Source of the DNA: Actinomycetota bacterium
Lineage (GTDB): Bacteria; Actinomycetota; Actinomycetes; S36-B12; UBA10799
DNA: 10,416 nt
NCBI GenBank assembly: GCA_030837395.1
Contig: JAUPKO010000010.1
Span: forward strand, 1-10,416
Reading direction: 5' to 3'
Below are positions 1 through 5,779 of the stretch, one piece after another. Made by a program: the position numbers and the translations under genes. How positions within the stretch are numbered: position 1 is the stretch's first letter; every line of letters begins with the position of its first letter. The notes under the pieces were generated by a model. That model searched no databases and was not told the DNA's origin. It saw only the letters and a list, made by a program, of their open reading frames with translations.

Positions 1-1226
1 GCAGGTGCGGTCCGCCACGTGTACCACTCATGCGCCCCGAGACCGACCAGGGCGATCACCAGCGCCGCCACCGATCCCTGTGCGACCTGCATCATGTCGT
101 CGTGCCGCCACGCGATCAGCGCCACCTCGATTACCGCCGCCAACCAGGGGAACAGCGCCCAGCGGGAGCTGCGGGCCAGAGCGGCGTGGGCGAACACACT
201 GACGAACGCGCTCATGCCAGCGACGATCGCCAGCACCCTGGTGAGCGACTCCGCCGGCGAGTACGTGCCACTGCCGTAGAGCACCGTCAACACCAGACCC
301 GGCAGTACCGCCACGAACGCCACCCCGGCCAAGGCGGGCAGCCCCACCACCATCAGCGCCGAACGCAAGGCACTGAGCCGTTCCCCTGTGGGCCATGCCG
401 CGACCAGCTTGGGGTAGGCCACCGACAGCGCCGCGGCCGGCAGCGCCAAGACGGTCTTGCCGATGGTTGCCGCCGCCACGTAGTAGCCCGACTCGGCGCC
501 ACCGAGGTAGTGCCGAGCAAGGAACAGGTCGACGGTGGAGAATGCGAACAGCCCCGCCACCACGGCTCCGGTCTTTCCGACGTCGCCGCCGGTCAGTTTG
601 GTCAGATTGCCGGTGGGGGCGCCCAGGGCCACCCACATGACCAACGCGAGGCCGGCGAGCTCGCCGGCCAGGGTGGCGATGAGCGCTCCGGTGACTCCCC
701 AGTAGTGCGCCATCACCAGGCCGGGGCCGAGTCGCACCGCCGTCGCCAGCAGGAACGACGCCGCCACCACACCGCTGCGCCCGGCCCCAAGGAGCAGGCC
801 GCGGGTGACCGCGATGACCGTGGCGGTGACCAGGGTGGGGGCCAGGATGGCTGCTTGGAACGTGGTGGTGAGGTCGAGGAACTGCCGAATCGGCATCGCC
901 AGCACGAGCAGGAGCACGACAACCGGCAGCGAGTACAGGAAGGTGCGGTTGATCGCCTGCCAGGCGGTGCCCCGGGTGAGCCCGCCGGCGGCACTGGTCC
1001 GGGCGGCTGAGGTTTGCAGCGCGGTGAGGGGAACGGCGACCAGCGTCATGGCGGCCAGCACCGCACCGAGGGCGCCATAGTCCGAGGGCGACAGGGTGCG
1101 GCCCACCACGGCGTGGAACAGCAGGTTGGCCACGCTCTGAATCGCCACGGCGATCAGCAGCGGGGCCGCCAACCGCGAGAGGCGCTTGCTCAGGCCGCTG
1201 GCGGGCTGGGCCTCGGTATTGGTCAT
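1..1226 (-). CDS. Polysaccharide flippase (MATE/Wzx-like), 3' end cut by window edge
   Basis: The minus strand reads open for 408 codons from an ATG at 1226 to the left edge, with no stop, so the C-terminus is missing. The product is very hydrophobic, with repeated membrane segments (about residues 18-40, 52-70, 97-112, 125-147, 152-172, 178-200, 217-236, 249-270, 289-316, 330-350, 356-372, 383-397), which fits the 12-14 helices of the MOP superfamily. Typical features are the early GRTLSPSDYGALGA stretch and the middle FLARHYLGGAESGYY stretch, seen in oligosaccharide flippases of the Polysacc_synt type. Such proteins move lipid-linked glycan repeat units across the cytoplasmic membrane. The start at 1226 is preferred because GGAG (1232-1235) lies 5 nt upstream; an in-frame ATG at 1241 has no ribosome binding site. 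The substrate cannot be told from sequence. The fold call is secure; flippase over other MOP transporters is a family-based inference. Confidence 0.85.
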   Translation of the reverse strand, partial: MTNTEAQPASGLSKRLSRLAAPLLIAVAIQSVANLLFHAVVGRTLSPSDYGALGAVLAAMTLVAVPLTALQTSAARTSAAGGLTRGTAWQAINRTFLYSLPVVVLLLVLAMPIRQFLDLTTTFQAAILAPTLVTATVIAVTRGLLLGAGRSGVVAASFLLATAVRLGPGLVMAHYWGVTGALIATLAGELAGLALVMWVALGAPTGNLTKLTGGDVGKTGAVVAGLFAFSTVDLFLARHYLGGAESGYYVAAATIGKTVLALPAAALSVAYPKLVAAWPTGERLSALRSALMVVGLPALAGVAFVAVLPGLVLTVLYGSGTYSPAESLTRVLAIVAGMSAFVSVFAHAALARSSRWALFPWLAAVIEVALIAWRHDDMMQVAQGSVAALVIALVGLGAHEWYTWRTAP

Positions 1227-1231
1227 GGGTT

Positions 1232-1235
1232 CTCC
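1232..1235 (-). promoter_or_regulatory. Ribosome binding site of the flippase gene
   Basis: On the minus strand GGAG is followed by AACCC and then ATG at 1226. This 5-nt spacing decides between the start at 1226 and the in-frame ATG at 1241, which has no purine-rich site before it. Confidence 0.6.
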
Positions 1236-1262
1236 GACCATGGGCGTGGGACGTCGGGCGGT

Positions 1263-1278
1263 GCCTGGTGCCAGGCTA
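1263..1278 (-). promoter_or_regulatory. Candidate flippase promoter -10 overlapped by a 14-bp palindrome
   Basis: GCCTGGTGCCAGGC (1263-1276) is an inverted repeat with 6-bp perfect arms and a 2-nt centre. It overlaps TAGCCT on the minus strand (1273-1278), which matches the actinobacterial TANNNT -10 form and would give a leader of about 40 nt before the flippase ATG at 1226. No convincing -35 is visible. The overlap suggests an operator for a dimeric repressor, but chance symmetry in GC-rich DNA is possible. Confidence 0.3.
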
Positions 1279-1335
1279 GCGGTCCGAGGGCCGTCGGCGT
1301 GCCCCGCGGCGGTGTCGCGAATGCACGGGCTGAGG

Positions 1336-1341
1336 CATAAT
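1336..1341 (+). promoter_or_regulatory. -10 box of a leaderless promoter for the secreted Ig-like protein
   Basis: CATAAT ends 7 nt before the A of the ATG at 1349, the distance expected between a -10 box and the first transcribed base, so transcription probably starts at the start codon. The intervening TGGGGGT puts any G-rich match too close to the ATG for a normal Shine-Dalgarno. The -35 region is weak. Confidence 0.5.
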
Positions 1342-1348
1342 TGGGGGT

Positions 1349-1942
1349 ATGAAGCGCACGGTGGCGGGTCTGGCGGTGACGGCTGTCGTCGCTGGTTCGT
1401 CGCTGCTCGGTGCGTCTGCGGCCTTCGCCGAGGGTGCGGGTTACGGGGGCAACGCCGGCGAGTTGTCGGTCACCTGGGCGCCCCCCGTCGAGGGGGCTGT
1501 GGCGGCGCCGGATGTGCCCCCCGGCGGCGGACCGACGGTCGACCCGGAGAAGGTGGGGATCGTTGAGGCTGGCCCAACCCTGACCGTGATCGGGCTGGGC
1601 TTTCGGCAACTGACCAAGATCAACGTGCAGGTGGGCGAAATCGCGGACCTGGAACGCAAAACCGACATCACCGGCACGCTCACCGTCAATGTGCCGGCCC
1701 AGCAGTCCGAGGAGGTGCCGCCGGGTGCCAGTGTGCTCGCCACCGGGTTGTCGCCTTCCGGCACCACGCGCACCCTCGTGGGGTCGGTGCCGCCCAAGCC
1801 CTCGGGGGTCGCCCCGTCCAGCCTTGTCCCGTGGTTCGCGGCTGCCTTCGCCGCCGGTGGCGCCGTCGTGCTGGCACGGCGGGTGCGGCAGCAGAAGGGC
1901 GACGCGGCGCAGGTGGCGTCAGCCGGTGACGTAGGCGCGTAG
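1349..1942 (+). CDS. Secreted, membrane-anchored protein with one Ig-like domain
   Basis: This 197-residue protein has a clear Sec signal peptide: a KR N-terminus, a hydrophobic core at 6-22 and an ASAAFA|EG cleavage site near residue 27. Residues 28-70 are rich in Pro and Gly. Residues 72-145 follow the pattern of actinobacterial Ig-like surface domains (GPTLTVIGLGF, then a TDITGTLTVNVP strand pair, then PPGASVLATGLSPSG). A Pro-rich linker leads to one membrane helix (159-176) and a basic tail (RRVRQQK). The layout is like a sortase substrate, but no LPXTG motif is present, so it is probably held by the helix alone and displayed outside the cell. The gene is divergent from the flippase and its last 24 bp overlap the convergent HPt gene. 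No enzymatic motif is seen; a surface or adhesive role is inference. Confidence 0.75.
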   Translation: MKRTVAGLAVTAVVAGSSLLGASAAFAEGAGYGGNAGELSVTWAPPVEGAVAAPDVPPGGGPTVDPEKVGIVEAGPTLTVIGLGFRQLTKINVQVGEIADLERKTDITGTLTVNVPAQQSEEVPPGASVLATGLSPSGTTRTLVGSVPPKPSGVAPSSLVPWFAAAFAAGGAVVLARRVRQQKGDAAQVASAGDVGA

Positions 1943-2611
1943 GCCTGCTTCGGCCGCCGCGGCCTCCGCTCTGACCTGGGCCACCACTGTGGTCGAATCG
2001 AAACCCTGGCCGGTGGCGCCTTGGTGCTCGAGCGTGGCGCACAGCGAAGCCATCCGCAGCGCCCCGAGCATCGCCGAACTCGACTTCAGAGAGTGGGCGA
2101 TGGCCTTGACGTCGTCGGCGCGGTCAGCCTCGAGACCGGCGGCGATTGACGCCACCCGTTCAGGTAGTTCGGCCAGATAGACCTCGACGGTGTCGACCAC
2201 GAATCCGCGGTCGCCGATGTCCGACTCAAGGGCGTCGAGCGTAGCGGTGTCGATTGCCGGCTCGGCGGACTCATCGGCGGTGTCGTCCCCGTCCGGCCGG
2301 TCGGCGGGGGTCACAACTGCTCCGGTAGTGAGCATCGAAGCCTCCACCCGCCACACCGGGGGGCACGGCACTTGGGCGTCCCGGCACATCGACTCGATGG
2401 TGCGTGCGAGTTCGTGGAAGCACATGCCAGGCGGGTCGGCAGGCAGGACCACCAGGTCGAATCGAAACGCCACGACCTGCGCAACAGCCTCCTGTGCATC
2501 GGCCGCCGAGGTGACCTCCGCGCCGAGTCGCTCGACCAGCGCCGATGCCCCCGGATCACGGCCGTCACCGTGATTGCGGTCCGTCACAACAAGCACAGTG
2601 GGACGAGTCAT
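1919..2611 (-). CDS. Degenerate receiver-like domain fused to HPt phosphotransfer domain
   Basis: This is a 230-residue cytosolic protein counted from the ATG at 2611. Residues 122-228 form a histidine phosphotransfer helical bundle; the phospho-accepting His is H173 in AHSLKSSSAMLGA, a close match to the HPt signature. Residues 4-100 look like a response-regulator receiver fold (PTVLVV strand, then FDLVVL strand), but the phosphoacceptor position after the second strand is Pro57, the N-terminal acidic pair is reduced to TD, and the usual KP is TP (101-102). It is therefore likely a pseudo-receiver. An acidic linker (103-120) joins the domains. Upstream codons to 2656 are open, but the start at 2611 begins right at the first strand and has a -10 box 7 nt before it. 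No histidine kinase or active regulator is in the window, so the partner is unknown. The HPt call is strong; the receiver ancestry is moderate. Confidence 0.8.
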   Translation of the reverse strand: MTRPTVLVVTDRNHGDGRDPGASALVERLGAEVTSAADAQEAVAQVVAFRFDLVVLPADPPGMCFHELARTIESMCRDAQVPCPPVWRVEASMLTTGAVVTPADRPDGDDTADESAEPAIDTATLDALESDIGDRGFVVDTVEVYLAELPERVASIAAGLEADRADDVKAIAHSLKSSSAMLGALRMASLCATLEHQGATGQGFDSTTVVAQVRAEAAAAEAGLRAYVTG

Positions 2612-2618
2612 GGTGCCC

Positions 2619-2624
2619 AGCATA
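2619..2624 (-). promoter_or_regulatory. -10 box of a leaderless promoter for the HPt protein
   Basis: TATGCT on the minus strand (TANNNT form) ends 7 nt before the ATG at 2611, which places the transcription start at the start codon. No Shine-Dalgarno is visible in the GGGCACC between them. No clear -35 was found. This supports 2611 over the upstream in-frame start at 2656. Confidence 0.55.
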
Positions 2625-2661
2625 GGGCTGACGCCGGCACGAGATGATGCACGCACACAAA

Positions 2662-2713
2662 CGCCTGAGGCGCCGGGTGAGCGGTGGTGGCCGCTCGCCC
2701 GGCGCCTCAGGCG
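2662..2713 (-). terminator. Strong intrinsic terminator after the FN3 gene
   Basis: Two 23-nt arms (2662-2684 and 2691-2713) pair completely except for one G-U wobble, around a 6-nt loop. The hairpin begins 13 nt after the TAA of the FN3 gene. On the minus strand the stem is followed by TTTGTGTG, a short T-rich tract. It separates the FN3 transcript from the HPt gene promoter 38 bp further on. Confidence 0.85.
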
Positions 2714-2726
2714 CAGTGGTTGCTGG

Positions 2727-4523
2727 TTAGTTGATGGTGGTGTTGCGGAAGGTCGCCTTGCCGGAGGTGCTCCAGGTGCGGAAGCCGACCTGCGAGCCGG
2801 TGGGCTCGGGCATGTTGCACTTGCTGTCGGCGAGGGCGCCCTTGAGGCTGACCACGTCGAACATCTTGATGCCGTCGATCGTGGCGTAGAGGCTGTCGCC
2901 CTTGGTCACGACCGTCACCTGGTGGGTGGCGTTGACATCAAGCCCGGCGGGCCACTTCACCTTGGCGATCGGGTTGCCGCACTCGGAGCCGTTGTTCCAG
3001 ACGCGGAGCAGGAGGGCCTTGCCGAAGGACTTGTTCACGGCCTCGTAGCCCGGGTCGTACTGGAAGGTGTAGCCGCTGACGGCCGCGCCGTTGACAACCT
3101 TGGCCCGGGTCCAGATGCCGTAGCCGGAGCCGGAGACGAGCGTGGCCTGGGTGGAGTAGACCATGTCAGGGGAGGTGCGGGGCAGGATGGAGATCACTCG
3201 GGCCTCATTGCCGGCCGTCATGTCGACGTTGTTGCCGGTGATGCTGGCCTTGCCGAAGACGAGCTTCCACTGGTCGGCGGCGACCAGGCCGGTCTGGCAG
3301 CGGTTGATCATCTTGCGGCCGAACTCGGCGGAACCATTGGGGCCGGTGCCGGTGACGACCACGGTGTAGGCGCCGCAGGGGACCTTGTCGAAGGTGAAGG
3401 TCTGCGCCCGGTTGTAGGCGTTCTGCGACTCCTTGAAGCCATTGTCGGTGGTGGTGCCGGCGATGGCCACATTCATGGTCGGATAGGCGGCGCTGGAGCC
3501 GACCGGGCCGTCGAAGGTGACCTTGACGACGCCCTCGAGTTCGTCGATGCGAACTTTGGGGTCGACGGCCGCGGTGCCGGGGGCGCCGGGCTTCTCCAGC
3601 ATGTACTCCTTGGAGATTTCACCGACGGCGTTGCCGTTGACAGCGCGGACCCACACGGACCACTTGCTGCTGTTGGGCAGCTTCACCTGGGCGCTGGTGG
3701 CGCCGACCGGCAGGTCAGTCCAGGTGGGGTTCTTCTGGGCCGGGTTGCGCACACCGATCTGGTACTTGGTCAAGGGGCCGTAGCCGGTCCAGGTCGGGGT
3801 CTTCCATGAGACGGTCGCGAGTTGCGCGTCGTTGCTGTCGCGCACGACCGACAGGCCGGTCGGGGCCGAGGGCTGCGGGCCGCGGACCAGCACCTTGGAG
3901 GGGGCGCAGGAGCCGTACTGGTTGCTGGGGACGATCTCCATCGCGTAGGAGCGGGCCGACTCCAGGCCGGGCACGACCTCGGTGGTGTCCGGCGAATTGC
4001 GCTGCACGAGGACGCTGCCGTCGGTCAGGGAGCGGAAGAGCACCGAGTAGTTGGTTGCCTTGGCGGCGCTCGCCGGGGCGTTCCAGGTCGCGTTCACGGT
4101 GCCGCCGTCGTCCGAGCGATTGACCTGCAGGCCGGTGATTCCGCCCGGGGCGAGGGGGTTGACGATGGTGTCGGCGGTGGCGGCGCGGGTGCCGGCGGCG
4201 TCGACCGAGGCGACGTTGACGCGGTAGCGGGTGCAGTTGCCGTTGCCCTTGAAGGTGAAGGCGGTCTGGGTGGCCGGCACGTCGTAGGCGAACTGGTTGA
4301 CGCCATCGAAGATCGTGACGGTGTAGCGGACGGCGCCCGGGACGGTCTTCCAGCTGACGTCCAGCGTGTTGACGTCCGCGGCCTGACGGGCAACCTTGAA
4401 GGCGCCGGGGGCGGTCGCTGCGGGGGCGGCAGCCGCTGCCTGACCGGCGGTGAGGCCGGCGATGGCGGTGACGGCGACAGCACCGGCTGCGAACCTCGCG
4501 GCGATCGTGGTGGCCTTGACCAT
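2727..4523 (-). CDS. Secreted multi-domain FN3 protein with C-terminal LamG-like domain
   Basis: This is a 598-residue exported protein. The signal peptide covers about residues 1-33 (KATTIAAR start, Ala-rich core, cleavage near AAAAAPA). Fibronectin type III-like modules follow at about 40-123, 126-214 and 217-311, with the usual W and Y core positions (LDVSWKT, VNATWNAP, ATVSWKTP). A more divergent beta domain lies at 325-409. Residues 417-598 form a LamG/concanavalin-like sandwich, with GSGYGIWTRA, SGYTFQYDPGY, LLLRVW and a closing VGFRTW. Its cysteines C515 and C569 could form a disulfide. There is no transmembrane anchor or LPXTG, so the protein is probably released or held non-covalently at the surface. 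The ATG at 4523 is supported by AAGGAG 8 nt upstream. It looks monocistronic between its own promoter region and a strong terminator. FN3 plus LamG suggests glycan or matrix binding; no catalytic residues are recognised. Confidence 0.8.
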   Translation of the reverse strand: MVKATTIAARFAAGAVAVTAIAGLTAGQAAAAAPAATAPGAFKVARQAADVNTLDVSWKTVPGAVRYTVTIFDGVNQFAYDVPATQTAFTFKGNGNCTRYRVNVASVDAAGTRAATADTIVNPLAPGGITGLQVNRSDDGGTVNATWNAPASAAKATNYSVLFRSLTDGSVLVQRNSPDTTEVVPGLESARSYAMEIVPSNQYGSCAPSKVLVRGPQPSAPTGLSVVRDSNDAQLATVSWKTPTWTGYGPLTKYQIGVRNPAQKNPTWTDLPVGATSAQVKLPNSSKWSVWVRAVNGNAVGEISKEYMLEKPGAPGTAAVDPKVRIDELEGVVKVTFDGPVGSSAAYPTMNVAIAGTTTDNGFKESQNAYNRAQTFTFDKVPCGAYTVVVTGTGPNGSAEFGRKMINRCQTGLVAADQWKLVFGKASITGNNVDMTAGNEARVISILPRTSPDMVYSTQATLVSGSGYGIWTRAKVVNGAAVSGYTFQYDPGYEAVNKSFGKALLLRVWNNGSECGNPIAKVKWPAGLDVNATHQVTVVTKGDSLYATIDGIKMFDVVSLKGALADSKCNMPEPTGSQVGFRTWSTSGKATFRNTTIN

Positions 4524-4531
4524 GGTGGTTT

Positions 4532-4537
4532 CTCCTT
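4532..4537 (-). promoter_or_regulatory. Ribosome binding site of the FN3 gene
   Basis: AAGGAG on the minus strand lies 8 nt before the ATG at 4523. It is the strongest Shine-Dalgarno in the window and contrasts with the leaderless starts nearby, suggesting efficient translation of this exported protein. Confidence 0.75.
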
Positions 4538-4551
4538 GGGTGGTTGGTGCG

Positions 4552-4591
4552 TTGAGTCATTTATCCCGCGCCAACTTCAAGGCAGACTCAA
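4552..4591 (-). promoter_or_regulatory. Candidate FN3-gene promoter flanked by a 7-bp inverted repeat
   Basis: On the minus strand GATAAAT (4559-4565) is the only AT-rich -10-like element upstream of the FN3 gene and would give a leader of about 29 nt. TTGAGT (4586-4591) resembles a -35, but the 19-20 nt spacing is long. The same stretch carries a perfect inverted repeat, TTGAGTC (4552-4558) and GACTCAA (4585-4591), bracketing the -10, which could be an operator. Evidence is by eye only. Confidence 0.3.
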
Positions 4592-4631
4592 GGAACGTGC
4601 AGGGAACTCTGTGGACTGGCGGAACCGGGCA

Positions 4632-4755
4632 ACTGGCGCGGAGCCGAAGCCGGGGGGCGGGCCGGCGGCCTTAAGAATCCCCCGGACTCTGCACTTCCCC
4701 GACTACCACCAATTAAGGCCGCCGGCCCGCCAGTCGGCGAAGGCTCCGCGTCAGT
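4632..4755 (-). repeat. Long imperfect hairpin, probable terminator of the phosphoesterase operon
   Basis: Two 43-nt arms (4632-4674 and 4713-4755) pair around a 38-nt loop (4675-4712). The inner 19 bp are perfect: GGCGGGCCGGCGGCCTTAA at 4656-4674 against its complement at 4713-4731. Then come 5 pairs with one wobble inside a mismatched patch, 9 perfect pairs (4637-4645 with 4742-4750), and 5 outer pairs with one wobble that include the phosphoesterase stop codon (4751-4753). It lies directly after that operon, so it may terminate or protect the mRNA, but it has no U-tract and its loop is unusually large. A small inserted palindromic element is an alternative. Confidence 0.65.
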
Positions 4756-5779
4756 GGCAGGAGGCCGAGCCGGAGTCGATCACGCCGTTGTCCAGGCTGT
4801 GGAAGGCCCAGTCGTAGCTGTCCGGGGCAAGGGTGAGTTCGAGCACGCCGTGCTGGGTGAAGTCCACGAACTCGCTCTTGACCATGTTGCCCTTGTTGCG
4901 CCAGGGGGCATCGCCCTCGCCGGGTTCGTACACCACTTGGCCGCCGGTGCCGACCACGAACTGGCGAGTGCCCTCTGGGCTGGGCGCGCCGTCGGCGTCG
5001 AGCGTGCCGAAACGTTCATAGTCGGCCTCGTGGCCGGACAGCACGATCTCGACCTTGTTGTCGACCATGGTGGCGAACATGTCCTGCAGCCGGCCTTCGG
5101 GACCGCCCAGACCGGTCGACCAGCGAGGGTGGTGCATGAGGACGACGGTGCACTGGGCCGGGTTCGCGGCGAGGTCCTCGGCCAGCCACTTCTGCTGTGG
5201 CGAACCGGCGGCGCAGCCGCCCACCACCACGGTGCAGTTGGTGTTGAGCACCACCACGTGCCATTGGCCGAATTCGGTGGACCAGTAGCCCTGATCCGGC
5301 CCGGCGCGCTCGCCGAAGTAGGTGCGGAAGGTGTTGGCCTTGTGCACCTTGTACTCCTGATTGCCCAACGCCGGCAGGGTGATGTCGCGCAGCCGACCCC
5401 AACTCGGGTCATACTCGGTGTTGTAAGTGTCGGTCTTGGGCACTTCGTAGACGTAGTCGCCCAGGCCCAGGAAGCCGTCGGGATTGAGGCCGACCGCGAT
5501 GTCCGAGACCTCCTGCGATTTGCACTCGGTTTCAGAGTCGACCCCCGGGTCAGTGGGATCGCACACCATGTCGCCGACCGCTACGGCGCGTACCGTCTCG
5601 GGCTGCCCCTCGCCGCACCCGCGCAGCAGCAACAAGCCGGCTACCACCACACCCACCCCGGTCACACCGGCGATGATCGTCCGGCGGCGGCTGAAGCGGC
5701 GGCTCGGGGCCGCGTTGCTGTCAGCCTTCGCCGACTCGGTGCCGGTCTCGTCGTCAGCGAGGTCGTCTGCGTTGCTCAT
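4751..5779 (-). CDS. Membrane-anchored calcineurin-like metallophosphoesterase with altered active site
   Basis: This 342-residue protein has an acidic cytosolic N-terminus (1-25), a basic RRFSRRR stretch, one membrane segment (34-52) and an external phosphoesterase domain (62-342). It resembles the purple-acid-phosphatase-like actinobacterial family: GDMVCD (D70), GDYVYE (D108, Y111), GNQE (N140), MHHP (H216, H217) and SGHEADYERF (H250), then FVVGTGG. Two key positions differ: the usual GNHE is GNQE (Q141), and the second His of GHxH is Ala252. Metal binding and catalysis may be weakened or changed. The RR stretch could be a Tat signal; LRGC is a poor lipobox. The start at 5779 is chosen because GGAGG lies 8 nt upstream and the ATG overlaps the preceding stop as ATGA; the frame stays open to 5941, but that extension overlaps the upstream gene. 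Coupling to the glycosyltransferase suggests an envelope role; the substrate is unknown. Confidence 0.85.
   Translation of the reverse strand: MSNADDLADDETGTESAKADSNAAPSRRFSRRRTIIAGVTGVGVVVAGLLLLRGCGEGQPETVRAVAVGDMVCDPTDPGVDSETECKSQEVSDIAVGLNPDGFLGLGDYVYEVPKTDTYNTEYDPSWGRLRDITLPALGNQEYKVHKANTFRTYFGERAGPDQGYWSTEFGQWHVVVLNTNCTVVVGGCAAGSPQQKWLAEDLAANPAQCTVVLMHHPRWSTGLGGPEGRLQDMFATMVDNKVEIVLSGHEADYERFGTLDADGAPSPEGTRQFVVGTGGQVVYEPGEGDAPWRNKGNMVKSEFVDFTQHGVLELTLAPDSYDWAFHSLDNGVIDSGSASCH

Larger units (their letters stand above)
4524..4750. other. Intergenic region between the FN3 and phosphoesterase genes
   Basis: This 227-bp gap holds the FN3 ribosome binding site and promoter candidate in its left part and most of a long hairpin in its right part (4632-4755). 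I found no plausible coding frame here; open frames crossing it are antisense shadows of the flanking genes. Around the hairpin loop it is locally more AT-rich (TTAA, AATTAA) than its neighbours. Confidence 0.6.

Noticed and set aside
28..636. 202-codon open frame on the minus strand
   Set aside because: It is a frame-shifted shadow of the flippase; the true frame is open from 1226 to the edge and rich in membrane helices.
1950..1970. GGCCG/CGGCC short stem as a terminator for the convergent genes
   Set aside because: It is 5 bp with a 3-nt loop inside Ala-rich codons of the HPt gene and has no T-tract; expected by chance at this GC content.
2574..3809. 411-codon open frame on the plus strand
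   Set aside because: It is antisense to the FN3 gene, with Gly/Ala/Val/Asp-rich low-complexity sequence, no domain and no ribosome binding site; it is a GC-bias shadow.
4621..4680. Possible cobalamin-type or c-di-AMP-type riboswitch (CCGGGCAACTGG stretch)
   Set aside because: Only short fragments look similar; the conserved core order of either class is absent and the stretch is better explained as an arm of the long hairpin.
3822..4817. 331-codon open frame on the plus strand crossing the intergenic hairpin
   Set aside because: It is antisense to the FN3 gene, repetitive Gly/Arg/Asp/Val composition, and runs through the intergenic structure; not protein-like.
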